A DNA stretch of 59,912 bases from a virus. The DNA is taken from IMG/VR virus record IMGVR_UViG_3300025770_001265, positions 1 to 59,912 of that record; one strand, written 5' to 3'. The notes under the pieces are model-generated. The model did no database searches. It was not told the DNA's origin and saw only the letters and a list, made by a program, of their open reading frames with translations. Made by a program: the position numbers and the translations under genes. This document shows positions 26,233 through 35,501 of the stretch, in pieces (position 1 is the stretch's first letter; every line of letters begins with the position of its first letter).

Positions 26233-26705
26233 TATACAAGATTAAGATAACGTTTACCACAAATTTTCTTGGGGGAGGCGATAGAGACAAAAAAACCTCT
26301 GTTCGCTCCCTCAAGAAAACGGATGACGGGTTAGTTGAATTTCACGACCAAGAATTTAAAAAAACTACTGAGTTAGTATTAAAGCAACTAAATATTAATT
26401 TAAATGTCGAGAAGCTAAAAATACCGAATGGATTCAATGCCAGTGGTAGAATATCAGTTTTACGGCGAGTATATAATAAAGTTAATATAGATTTGTTTGA
26501 AGGAATTAAACGAGGTAATTCTGTAACTATGCAGTTGCTATATAATGATACTTCAGACAAAAGTCCGTCTGCAGACGACATCAAAAAAATAATGTCTGTG
26601 TTTGGGAAGTTCCACGGAATTTCTCAGTGGGGGCGTAAGTTTAACTGCGGTAGATTCGTAGTTAATTACGCTAAAATATTAAATTCAGAAAACTATGAGT
26701 GTTAA
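26229..26705 (+). CDS. Unknown protein, GTG start
   Basis: A 158-residue protein beginning with GTG inside a GTGA stop-start overlap with the ATPase. The sequence is basic and beta/alpha (MIYKIKITFTTNFLGGG). It was not recognised. The 11-bp overlap with the helicase that follows supports a real coupled gene. Confidence 0.6.
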   Translation: MIYKIKITFTTNFLGGGDRDKKTSVRSLKKTDDGLVEFHDQEFKKTTELVLKQLNINLNVEKLKIPNGFNASGRISVLRRVYNKVNIDLFEGIKRGNSVTMQLLYNDTSDKSPSADDIKKIMSVFGKFHGISQWGRKFNCGRFVVNYAKILNSENYEC

Positions 26706-28140
26706 ATTTCATTGGTATGATACGGTACTTGTGATTGAGAATCCTACAGCCAAAATGGAAAAATTTTTAGTGTGGGATAAGAAAAAATTAGTTCTTGATA
26801 AAAGAACATTTACAAGAAGATCTAAAATTGAAAAAGTAAAACTTTTTAATGTTTGGCATGAAGGTAGTAAAAGAAAAGGTCGTGTAATTGAAACTCCACA
26901 CGGCTTTAAAGATCAATTAATATTAATGTGTAAGAAGGAAGGGGAAAAATGGGAGTTATTCGATAAACGTATTCCCGTAAAGGCGCCAAAATTAGGTTTG
27001 ACTGGAGGATTTAGACTTGAACAGCAACCACTATTCGAAGAATTTATTGGTAAAAATCAATCTGGAATACTACAGGCTCCAACGCGTTATGGTAAGAGTA
27101 TAATGATAATAAACACCATGCGTGCATTTCCTAATATGAAAACAGTTGTTGCCGCTCCGGGTGTAGATTTACTAAATCAAACTGTAGATGATTTTAAAAA
27201 AGCATTGCCTGAACGTGATATTAAAGGAGTGTTTACCGGCAGTAAAAATAGAACGCAGTCTGCAGATATAACAATATGTAGTTTAGATTCCCTACATAAA
27301 ATGGATACTGAGGGTACTCATTTATTATTGATCGATGAGCCGCACGCTGCTGTTAGCGAGACAAGAGCACCTGTAATAGCTAGATTTAAAAATGCTAGAA
27401 TTTATGGTTTTGGCGCAACGTTAACAGGTAGGTATGATAATGCGGACAAGTTACTCACCGGACTAGTAGGTCCAGTACTAGCAAAACGTACATTTAGAGA
27501 GGCTGTAAGTGAAAATGCGATATGTGACATTGAAGTCTATATGGTACGTTTTCCTTTTGAGGCTTTCTCTTGTCGTAAACGAGAATTAGCTTATAAGCGT
27601 TTATTGTACGAAAATCAAATATTCATAGACGCAGTAGGTTCTATAGCAAATAGTGTTTTACCTAAAAACTGGCAGACTATAATATTCGTAGATCAACAGA
27701 AGCAGGCAGACTTATTGGCGGATAATATTGACGAAGCAAAGACCGTAATAGCCGGTAGAATGAAAATCAAAGAGCGTAAAGAAACGTTTCAAAACATGGT
27801 AAATAATCATGTGAAACGTTGCATCTGTACTGATGTATATGCGCAAGGCGTGACATTCCCAGACTTACGGGTAATGATAAATGCTGCAGGAGGAGGTGGG
27901 TCTATATCTAGTACGCAGAAACCAGGCAGGTTGGCTCAGATTAGAGAAAATAAGAATTGTGGTTATTTAGTAGATTTTTTATTTGAATGCTCAAACCCAC
28001 CTAAGCCTGAAGATAATGTACGTGGAGCAGACCTATGGCGTATGGTAGCTAATGATAGTATGCTAAGGTTACGCCAGTATGATAAATTGGGTTACAAAAT
28101 AAATGTAATCAATTCACTAGCTGAGATAACTATGACATGA
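26695..28140 (+). CDS. Superfamily 2 DNA helicase, UvsW-like
   Basis: A 481-residue helicase. Walker A is APTRYGKSI near residue 128, motif II is DEPH (LLIDEPHAAV) near 213 and motif III is GATLTGR. A C-terminal RecA-like lobe shows the motif V/VI region (DVYAQGVTFPDL, QKPGRLAQIRENK). An N-terminal domain of about 100 residues precedes the helicase core, as in T4 UvsW, which remodels recombination intermediates and stalled forks. DEPH instead of DEAD/DECH is a mild variant. Confidence 0.8.
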   Translation: MSVKFHWYDTVLVIENPTAKMEKFLVWDKKKLVLDKRTFTRRSKIEKVKLFNVWHEGSKRKGRVIETPHGFKDQLILMCKKEGEKWELFDKRIPVKAPKLGLTGGFRLEQQPLFEEFIGKNQSGILQAPTRYGKSIMIINTMRAFPNMKTVVAAPGVDLLNQTVDDFKKALPERDIKGVFTGSKNRTQSADITICSLDSLHKMDTEGTHLLLIDEPHAAVSETRAPVIARFKNARIYGFGATLTGRYDNADKLLTGLVGPVLAKRTFREAVSENAICDIEVYMVRFPFEAFSCRKRELAYKRLLYENQIFIDAVGSIANSVLPKNWQTIIFVDQQKQADLLADNIDEAKTVIAGRMKIKERKETFQNMVNNHVKRCICTDVYAQGVTFPDLRVMINAAGGGGSISSTQKPGRLAQIRENKNCGYLVDFLFECSNPPKPEDNVRGADLWRMVANDSMLRLRQYDKLGYKINVINSLAEITMT

Positions 28141-28712
28141 ACTATGAGTTAAATGAATTACATAACCTAGCACAGGTGATTAAAGATGGTTTCTTTAAGA
28201 GAAAAGAAATCCAAAGAAATAGAAAATATAGACCTCATCCAAAGTACCTAGAAAAGGAACTCTGGTTAAAGGCGGCAAAAATATGTAAAGAATTACAGGC
28301 AGACCCAATTGACTTTGTGGAAGCTGCTTTTGTTTTTGCCATAAAGCCCAAAGAAGCTCCATTTCCTCCAATGCTAACAGGGAAGGCTATATATATGTGG
28401 TATAAGGATTATATGAAAGAATTCGATAGTGAGGTTGGAGGCTCGAAATTAAATCAACTAATAGACCAGGAAATAAGAACGGCCCTTCAAGTTTGTACCA
28501 TACGTGAGAAAAGACTTGGTAAAACTTTTAGAGACACGCTGTTGGATAACATAATAAAATTTTCCCCTTATATAAGATTATTATTATTAAAAGATGAACT
28601 TGAGGCTTGGGCCAGGTTCAAAGAAGAAGTTAAATCCGCAATTAAAATAAAACCCGGATTGAGTGCAATACTAGAAGAAAGAGGTTTGGAGATAAATAAA
28701 CTATATGAGTGA
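28137..28712 (+). CDS. Unknown helical protein next to replicative helicase
   Basis: A 191-residue, mostly helical, basic protein coupled by an ATGA overlap upstream and an 8-bp overlap downstream with the DnaB-like helicase. No domain was recognised. Its position would suit a helicase loader or accessory (compare T4 gp59), which is inference from context only. Confidence 0.6.
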   Translation: MNYELNELHNLAQVIKDGFFKRKEIQRNRKYRPHPKYLEKELWLKAAKICKELQADPIDFVEAAFVFAIKPKEAPFPPMLTGKAIYMWYKDYMKEFDSEVGGSKLNQLIDQEIRTALQVCTIREKRLGKTFRDTLLDNIIKFSPYIRLLLLKDELEAWARFKEEVKSAIKIKPGLSAILEERGLEINKLYE

Positions 28713-30129
28713 GCTATCAGATGAACTTAAACAAAATATAGATAGAAATCCTGCAGTATTTGAGTCTTATATAATGGCTGCCCTTATTGGCAGTCATTCG
28801 TTTTTCCTGCAACATGGTTATAAAATCTGTCCAATCCGACCACGAATAAATGAGCGTCGTAAGGATTTTTCCCATAATTGGTTAAACGTACTATATGAAG
28901 CTTTATGTGTATATTGGCAGGGTCAGAATACTACGATTAATGAAAACCCCATCCCAAGAGCAGCCTTAGATATTTATCTAAATGAGGCGTCTGATCGTGG
29001 AAGGATACTTGATAAGGAAATAGAGGACCTAGACGTAGGGCTTGTAAATATTTACTCGCTGGTGGAGGTTAACATAGAAGCAACCATGACATTCGTGGAG
29101 AGCGGTGTATTATCACGATGGCTGGGTATTAGATTAGCGCAAGAGTGGTCAAAAGATGCTGTAGCTGATCCTAACATCCTAACCCCAGAAAGGATTGCTG
29201 AGTGGCACGATGAGTTGCAAAGAATCCCAGCAGAAGATGATGATGGATCTATTGTGACAGTGTCGGACACTATAAGAAATACAGAAACACGGGGGGAGCT
29301 GTATACGCTCCCAGAACTTCCCGCATTATCTAAAGCTGTTGGAGGCGGCTTTGCAAAAGGAGAGCACACGCTAATAGCAGCTACCACCGGTGGGGGTAAA
29401 ACCGTACTGGCAATGCAAATGGCAGCAACATGGGCTTCCATTGGCATCAACGTAACCGTAGTAACTACTGAACAAAAACCAGCTCAATTAATGCATAGGG
29501 CCTATTCATGTATGAATAATATTCCTTTTGAATTTTTTACAGAGACGGATGATATATGCCCAGAAACTAAGTTGCCTATGCGTGTGACTACTGATGGGGA
29601 GTGGATGGAAGGCGTACATAACTTCAGAGCTCACGTAGAGAATAGACTAACCTTTTTAGATTGGTCGGGCTCTCGTAAAACTATAGTAGGAGATTTAGCC
29701 AGTAATTTAGATAAGTTAAAACGAGCTATTCCTAATTATGAGACTGATATACTAATATTTGATTGGATAGGAGCCTCCCTACAACGTGGCGCAAAAGTCG
29801 ATGCTATACGCCACCTATATAATGATGTTGCCGCTGAGTTGAAAGTAATAGCTGTTGAGAAAAACTTATGTGTATTTTCTTTCGCGCAGCTAAATAAGCA
29901 ACTTACAAAAAATTCATCAAAACCAGATCATACAATGCTGCATGAATGTAAATCACTACCGGATCAATGCGTTAATGCCTTGTACCTAAGTTCGATAAAA
30001 AATAATCGAGAAGAGGAAGAAGCTTACACGCGTATGCAGTTTATTAATGTGGCTAAGTCCAGGTTTGGACCAGGTGGGCATATTAAGGTGGCTCGTGATT
30101 TTCAATACCAAAGATTCTCTCCTCAATGA
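28705..30129 (+). CDS. DnaB-like replicative DNA helicase
   Basis: A 474-residue protein. Walker A is AATTGGGKTVLAMQMA near residue 226. Walker B is TDILIFDWIGASLQ, followed by FSFAQLNKQ and an arginine-rich C-terminal segment (NVAKSRFGPGGHIKVARDF). These are features of the hexameric RecA-fold helicases of the DnaB/gp41 type. Residues 1-190 form a helical N-terminal region. It should unwind the fork together with the Toprim primase two genes downstream. Confidence 0.85.
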   Translation: MSELSDELKQNIDRNPAVFESYIMAALIGSHSFFLQHGYKICPIRPRINERRKDFSHNWLNVLYEALCVYWQGQNTTINENPIPRAALDIYLNEASDRGRILDKEIEDLDVGLVNIYSLVEVNIEATMTFVESGVLSRWLGIRLAQEWSKDAVADPNILTPERIAEWHDELQRIPAEDDDGSIVTVSDTIRNTETRGELYTLPELPALSKAVGGGFAKGEHTLIAATTGGGKTVLAMQMAATWASIGINVTVVTTEQKPAQLMHRAYSCMNNIPFEFFTETDDICPETKLPMRVTTDGEWMEGVHNFRAHVENRLTFLDWSGSRKTIVGDLASNLDKLKRAIPNYETDILIFDWIGASLQRGAKVDAIRHLYNDVAAELKVIAVEKNLCVFSFAQLNKQLTKNSSKPDHTMLHECKSLPDQCVNALYLSSIKNNREEEEAYTRMQFINVAKSRFGPGGHIKVARDFQYQRFSPQ

Positions 30130-31088
30130 AAAATAATAAGTTTAAACTCGATACTATACACCTACGAGCCGAAGAAATTGCAATACCCGTAGCCGGTGCT
30201 ATAGGTGCTATATTATATCAAAGAATTAAGTTTTACTGTGATTTGAATAAGGAGGGCAATAAAGTTAAGTACGAGGAAGATGGTCGCTGGTGGACATGGG
30301 CATCGTATGGATCGTTAGCTGATGAGTACGTATATTGGTCTGTAGATCAGATAAGAAGGTCGCTAGGTAAGTTAGTTGATTCTGGATTACTGTTGGTGAA
30401 ACATAGAGCACGTCAGTTTAAAAATTCAAGTAAGTATAGCTCAAGATCGCTAGATGAATGGTTAGTTTCTGATTTATTCCAATCCCTTGACGAGAGTAAA
30501 AGAAAATTAGTTTTAAAAATCTGTGACAAGCGAAACATAGTTACCAGCTATGGTGAAAACCACACAAGGTATGGCAAAAACCACACACCTTGTGGCAAAA
30601 ACCACATAGCCAATACAGATATAGTAACAAATATAAGAAACAATTTATCTGAACTTTCGAATTTCGAAGACTTGAGCGAAAAGGAATTTCTAGAAATAGA
30701 ATATAATTCCTTAATTATAACGAAGGATCAATATGACGCCATGATCTTCCATTTCGGTAGATTGTTTAATTCCACGTTAGTCCGCCAGAAAGATTTAGAT
30801 TCCTCAATATTGATTTTATACTCCGGAAATCTATACAACACGCAATATCCTTATTGGGTTAGGTTGTTGTACGGAGTTGAGCAGAGTATTCTATCTAAAG
30901 ATACAATCAAAGGAATTGCGGAAAATATTAATGAGGAACTGGGTAGTAACCCCTACATAGTAAATATCCTACGTAAAGAGTTACCTGCGGATTTTGACTG
31001 GACTAGCCTTGGTATAGATCCTGACTTCTATGAGGGTTCCTGGAGTAACCTATACCACAAACTATTCACGGATGTTAAAAAATGTTAA
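30126..31088 (+). CDS. Winged-helix replication initiator-like protein with internal iterons
   Basis: A 320-residue protein. Residues about 55-105 form a winged-helix (SYGSLADEYVYWSVDQIRRS then GKLVDSGLLLVKHR), as in phage replication proteins of the O/DnaD type. A three-fold repeat around YGENHT/YGKNHT/CGKNHI (about residues 142-160) is encoded by three 21-bp direct repeats. Initiator genes that contain their own iteron origin are known, for example lambda O. Location between helicase and primase agrees with a replication start role. The C-terminal half is unassigned. Confidence 0.65.
   Translation: MKNNKFKLDTIHLRAEEIAIPVAGAIGAILYQRIKFYCDLNKEGNKVKYEEDGRWWTWASYGSLADEYVYWSVDQIRRSLGKLVDSGLLLVKHRARQFKNSSKYSSRSLDEWLVSDLFQSLDESKRKLVLKICDKRNIVTSYGENHTRYGKNHTPCGKNHIANTDIVTNIRNNLSELSNFEDLSEKEFLEIEYNSLIITKDQYDAMIFHFGRLFNSTLVRQKDLDSSILILYSGNLYNTQYPYWVRLLYGVEQSILSKDTIKGIAENINEELGSNPYIVNILRKELPADFDWTSLGIDPDFYEGSWSNLYHKLFTDVKKC
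30549..30611 (+). repeat. Three 21-bp direct repeats (iterons), candidate replication origin
   Basis: Units start at 30549, 30570 and 30591. All share GG(T/C)(G/A)AAAACCACA, and the third is itself dyad-like (TGTGG-CAAAAA-CCACA). The period of exactly 21 bp equals two helical turns, as expected for cooperative protein binding, and keeps the reading frame. Confidence 0.6.
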
Positions 31089-32305
31089 AATTAAAAGAAC
31101 AATCCAATATTATATTAGGTTCCTCATGTCCTGACGACATTGATGACGAGGTATTAGTTCTGGCTCAAAGATTGTCTAAAATACACGGTTTGGTGAAGTT
31201 AGCCTCAGAGTCTGGCGGTGTGCATATGTATATAGCATCTCCCATTTGTTTAGCGGAGTTTGGTCCTGATGAGCTTCTCCCCTCTAAGATGCACCTAGCA
31301 GTCAATGCTGACAAATATCTAGGCCGACCCCCTTATAGCGAGCCAAATGACTACTCAGCCCTCTGTATGAAGACAGGAGAGATATATAGTATATCCGACC
31401 TTCTATCGTACAGTAGTCTGGAACTTAGAGGTTATACCGGCGTAAGGCATCAAGTCGCAATTGTTGAGAAGAATGATTATCTAATGGAAGACGCCCAAGG
31501 AAATAAAATTCCTAAAGCACCAGGGGATGTAATTTCACTAGCCGATCTGCAGGATGATCATCCCGTAATTGTATATTTAAAAAGCCGTGATTTTGACCCT
31601 CAAAAGCTAGTAACTCAATTTGACGCTAGTTTTTGTACAGAGCATAGTGATGGTTATTGGAAGGATCTAGGTTCGGGGTTTAGAGCGTCCCCCAAGCACA
31701 GGCTAGTATTTAATATTGATATTAAAGGCGTACGACGAGGCTGGCAGGCTAGGATACTAGAATTAAAAATTAAAGGCTCAGACGGTGAGAAGTATCATTT
31801 TTTCTATAACTCAGATAAGCCTATTTGGACCCCTGTTAAAGTTTTAGATGAAAGCACTGATGAGTGGATCCTAATGCCGGGATTTTCAGAGTGGAATCCA
31901 CCTAAATATATGCTTGGATACGGCACCAGACGTAACTTATGTTTAATGGGTTTTGATGCTGCTTTGGCTATTAATAAAGATAAAGAAAAATCGTGGATAG
32001 GGCTAACTGAGGGTCCATTAGACGCAGCTAGGTTGGGGTCACCATTTTGCGCGGCTATGGGTAAAAGTTTATCACCCAAGCAAGCAGACTTATGTAGGTT
32101 ATTTGAATTTGTAGTTGTTGCTATACAGAATGATGAGGCTGGGGGTCAATTCAGGGAGTCAGCCGTAAAGCAATTACGTAATGTAGGATTACCAGTAGCT
32201 GTAATTGAACCGCCTAGTGACTCTATTAAAGACTACGGCGATATGAGTCAATTAGATGCTGATAGCTTTATGGTAGAGATAAGAGATAAATATAAACTAG
32301 AATGA
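31082..32305 (+). CDS. DNA primase with Toprim domain
   Basis: A 407-residue protein. The Toprim core is visible: the catalytic-Glu motif GLTEGPLDAARLG near residue 309, and an acidic metal motif VVAIQNDEAGGQF near 345 in place of the usual D-x-D. The C-terminus has IKDYGDMSQLD. No CHC2 zinc finger was seen at the N-terminus, so template recognition must use another domain. It overlaps the polymerase start by 4 bp (ATGA), placing primer synthesis and polymerisation under one transcript. Confidence 0.75.
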   Translation: MLKLKEQSNIILGSSCPDDIDDEVLVLAQRLSKIHGLVKLASESGGVHMYIASPICLAEFGPDELLPSKMHLAVNADKYLGRPPYSEPNDYSALCMKTGEIYSISDLLSYSSLELRGYTGVRHQVAIVEKNDYLMEDAQGNKIPKAPGDVISLADLQDDHPVIVYLKSRDFDPQKLVTQFDASFCTEHSDGYWKDLGSGFRASPKHRLVFNIDIKGVRRGWQARILELKIKGSDGEKYHFFYNSDKPIWTPVKVLDESTDEWILMPGFSEWNPPKYMLGYGTRRNLCLMGFDAALAINKDKEKSWIGLTEGPLDAARLGSPFCAAMGKSLSPKQADLCRLFEFVVVAIQNDEAGGQFRESAVKQLRNVGLPVAVIEPPSDSIKDYGDMSQLDADSFMVEIRDKYKLE

Positions 32306-35300
32306 AAAATATAACTTTTAACAAATACCCTTTTTTCTTTATAGATCAGAAGCCACCTAAAAAAGTAAAAAAAAATGTTTACATCGAAGGGAAAATTCAT
32401 TTCGCAGGAGTAGGTAATTTAGATAGTGATATTGTATTTGTTGCCCCTACCCCTTTAAGAGAAGATGAGCTCAATGACGACTCCCCTCCGGGATTATTAA
32501 AAGGAGACGTCGGCGCCATCTTTAGGCGTCTTTGCTCTAGGGCGGGTCTTGGTAACGTGGAGAAGACATGCTACTTTACGACTATTTCTAAATACTCAGT
32601 TCCTGATGGTGAAAAACGTGCATTAAAAAAAGAAGAATTAAATTGGAGTGAACCTTGGCTTGATTCTGAATTAAAGGAAATTAAACCCAAAGTAATAGTT
32701 TGCCTTGGTAGGCACGTATTTAATTACTTTCATGATTTAATAGTTGAATCCAAATCCGATAATAAAAAGGGAGTTAAAATATCTGTAGGTTTTGACGATG
32801 CTCTAGGTGCATTTTTTCGCTGTAATAAATATAACTGTGTTATTTACTGCATGGATAAAATAACTAATCCTAGGTATCAGCCTCATCAAATTGCTAGATT
32901 TGTTTTAGACCTCAAACAGGTTAAAAAATTTCAAGAATCAATTGATGGCGGCGATCCTGAAATTATTAAACAGGATTATTTAGTAGTAGATGATATTGAT
33001 AAATTATCTTCTCTTTTCGCTATGTTCCGTGCATTGAATATTGATATGCTGTCTGTGGACTGCGAATGGGGAGGTAGAACTTATTTAGATGGTAAATTAA
33101 GATCTATACAGTTTTGTTGGGCGCCAGGTAAGGCAGCTTATATTAAGTTCTACGACCAGAGGGGCGATTGGTGCTTCGGAACTACTACATGGTCTGATCT
33201 ACGAGATTTATTTCAGGAGCTGAAAGATATGCGCTGGATAGGCCATAATGTCTGCGCAGATTTTGTTTGGATGGAACATGTTCTAGGTTTAAATACATAT
33301 CAAAAATGTATATTTGATACTATGTATGCTGAGAGCGTAATAGATGAATATGCAGATCAGAAATTAGAGAGGTTGGCTCTTAAATATACAGATCTGGGTC
33401 GTTACGATGTGGAACTTAGTATATGGAAAAAAATAAATAAATCCGCAAGAGCTAAGAAACTATTAGCTGATGATGATGAGGATGAAGCTCAAATATTCGA
33501 AACTAATGAAGATGAAGGTTACGCCTCAGTTCCAGACGATATTCTAATACCGTACGCTTGTAAGGATGTGGATACCGTCTTTCGTGCCTATCCGATTTTA
33601 AAAGAAAAACTTAGGAAATGTGAAATAGAGTCTTACTATTATGGTATATTACTTCCTTTTGTTTCAGATGCATTCACAAGCATGATAATGACCGGGCTGC
33701 CAATAGACAAAGATTACTTAGTTAAATTGGGCTCAGATTTTGAACAAGTATTTCACCAACTACAAATCGATATACGAGAAAGAATGGTTGTTCAGGCTAA
33801 GCGCATACTATTTGAATGTTTATGGCAGAACGTTACTGGCGAGGAAGAAGTGACGGAATTATATAATAATGTTATTAGACTCTTTGAGACAGACGAAGTT
33901 AATAATTTTAAAGAGGCCTGGACTTGCGTAAAACAGAGTGTTGGGCCAAACGCAGCACCTGAGGCTAAGGAAGTTTTAGAGCATCTTTGGATTAGCCCCT
34001 CATTCAATATACGAAGTAATATTCATATGGTGCGCTGGTTGTATTGTGCTTTAAAGTTAAATCCTATTAAAACAACAAAAGGTGCTAATGGTATGTCTAT
34101 CTCGTGGGATAAAGTTTTAGACTTACCCAAGGAGCAGCAATCTAATTATAAACCAGCAGCAGATAAACAAACACTGCAGATCTTAGAGTATGAGGATCCT
34201 TTGGTGTCACGTGTTTTGCAGTTAAATTCGGTTGGTAATTTAATTAAAGGATTTCTAGCTAAAAAAGGAAGTTCATCTAAAAATGCTTTGATAAACTGGA
34301 TACAATCAGACGGTAAGCTACATTGTAATTATTCATGTACTGAAACAGGGAGACCTAGAAGTTGGAAACCCAATGTATTAAACTATCCGAAACGAGTTAC
34401 AAAATGGATACAAGATGCTTTTGAAGAGATGGACTTAGGATCTCCAGGTAGCGTTAGGTCCTGTACCTATGCTGGTGCTGATTGGTGTTTTGTTGATGCG
34501 GATTTAGATACTGCAGAGGTTGTAAGCTTAGCTTTCATATCAGGCGACGAGGGTATGATTGAAATGTGTAGAGCGGAGGACGCTCAATTTTTATTGGTGG
34601 ATGCAGCTAAAGCTAAGAAATTAGATATTCCTGTTTTTTTAAGCAAAGGAATTGCCATGGTACGAGTTCAGTGGATTAACGATTACACATCTATAACATC
34701 TGAATCCATGGCTAGTATGCCACTATGTGATGATTATAGTAAAATTTTATTAAATGGTGAAAAAATGAGTCCTGTGCGAGATATGCACTGGGAGATGGCT
34801 GAGGCTATGCAGAACAAACCTAGGGAGTTACTTGATGAAGATTTAGATCGAGGTGCTGGTAAGGTTGGAATGTTCTCTATACCGTATGGAGCTCAAAGTC
34901 ATTTATTAGAGCGTGAGATTGAAACCCTTACTGGAGTAAAGCCAGAGGAGGGAATTGGTCTAAAGTTAATAGAGGCTTATAAACAAAAGTTCCCTAAAGC
35001 TAATGCTTTTCTTGAAAAGCAGGAATTGATTGTTGAAAATCCAGGATACTATAGAACTATTTCTGGTAGAGTCAGACACTTTCATGTTAATTTAATTTCT
35101 GAAGACATAACATCTGGGTGGGGTAAGAAAAGTCTTATCTCGCCTCTAACACGTGAGTCTCGAAATTATCCTATGCAGGAAATGGTGGCTGCGACAATGA
35201 TGAGAGCCCAGGTTTCATTATTAAACGCATTTATTGATGCGGGTATGAAAGCTAGGCCGATGATAATGTTATATGATGCATTAGTTGTTCACTGTCCGGA

Positions 35301-35466
35301 AGATGAGCGATGGCAAGTTGATGATATGATGAAGGAACATTTAAGCGTAAAAACGTTTTGGATGGTTCATAATCGAAAATTAAACTTTACAATCGACTCA
35401 AATTTCTCAAAAAGATGGGGAGCAAAACTTACCAAAGAAGAACATAAAAGGCTTTATGCCAAATAA
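32302..35466 (+). CDS. Family A DNA polymerase with N-terminal uracil-DNA-glycosylase-like and 3'-5' exonuclease domains
   Basis: A 1054-residue phage replicase. Residues about 25-215 resemble the family 4/SPO1-type uracil-DNA glycosylase fold (CYFTTISKYSVPDGEKRAL and PKVIVCLGRHVFNYF). The exonuclease starts with SVDCEWGG near 251, then GHNVCADFVW and YACKDVDTVFRAY. Polymerase motif A is ADLDTAEVVSLAF near 730 and motif B is GKVGMFSIPYGA near 850. Motif C reads MLYDALVVHC near 989, with the usual HDE replaced by YDA. A glycosylase-like domain fused to PolA is known from SPO1-type phages. Whether it still recognises uracil is unknown. Confidence 0.88.
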   Translation: MKNITFNKYPFFFIDQKPPKKVKKNVYIEGKIHFAGVGNLDSDIVFVAPTPLREDELNDDSPPGLLKGDVGAIFRRLCSRAGLGNVEKTCYFTTISKYSVPDGEKRALKKEELNWSEPWLDSELKEIKPKVIVCLGRHVFNYFHDLIVESKSDNKKGVKISVGFDDALGAFFRCNKYNCVIYCMDKITNPRYQPHQIARFVLDLKQVKKFQESIDGGDPEIIKQDYLVVDDIDKLSSLFAMFRALNIDMLSVDCEWGGRTYLDGKLRSIQFCWAPGKAAYIKFYDQRGDWCFGTTTWSDLRDLFQELKDMRWIGHNVCADFVWMEHVLGLNTYQKCIFDTMYAESVIDEYADQKLERLALKYTDLGRYDVELSIWKKINKSARAKKLLADDDEDEAQIFETNEDEGYASVPDDILIPYACKDVDTVFRAYPILKEKLRKCEIESYYYGILLPFVSDAFTSMIMTGLPIDKDYLVKLGSDFEQVFHQLQIDIRERMVVQAKRILFECLWQNVTGEEEVTELYNNVIRLFETDEVNNFKEAWTCVKQSVGPNAAPEAKEVLEHLWISPSFNIRSNIHMVRWLYCALKLNPIKTTKGANGMSISWDKVLDLPKEQQSNYKPAADKQTLQILEYEDPLVSRVLQLNSVGNLIKGFLAKKGSSSKNALINWIQSDGKLHCNYSCTETGRPRSWKPNVLNYPKRVTKWIQDAFEEMDLGSPGSVRSCTYAGADWCFVDADLDTAEVVSLAFISGDEGMIEMCRAEDAQFLLVDAAKAKKLDIPVFLSKGIAMVRVQWINDYTSITSESMASMPLCDDYSKILLNGEKMSPVRDMHWEMAEAMQNKPRELLDEDLDRGAGKVGMFSIPYGAQSHLLEREIETLTGVKPEEGIGLKLIEAYKQKFPKANAFLEKQELIVENPGYYRTISGRVRHFHVNLISEDITSGWGKKSLISPLTRESRNYPMQEMVAATMMRAQVSLLNAFIDAGMKARPMIMLYDALVVHCPEDERWQVDDMMKEHLSVKTFWMVHNRKLNFTIDSNFSKRWGAKLTKEEHKRLYAK

Positions 35467-35501
35467 ACTAAAAATAAACTAAAAAAAAGGAATATAAGAA
35501 A

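Noticed and set aside
30549-30611. Reading the NHT repeats as a purely protein-level feature
   Set aside because: The 21-bp units are conserved at the DNA level, so an iteron explanation was preferred, though both may hold.
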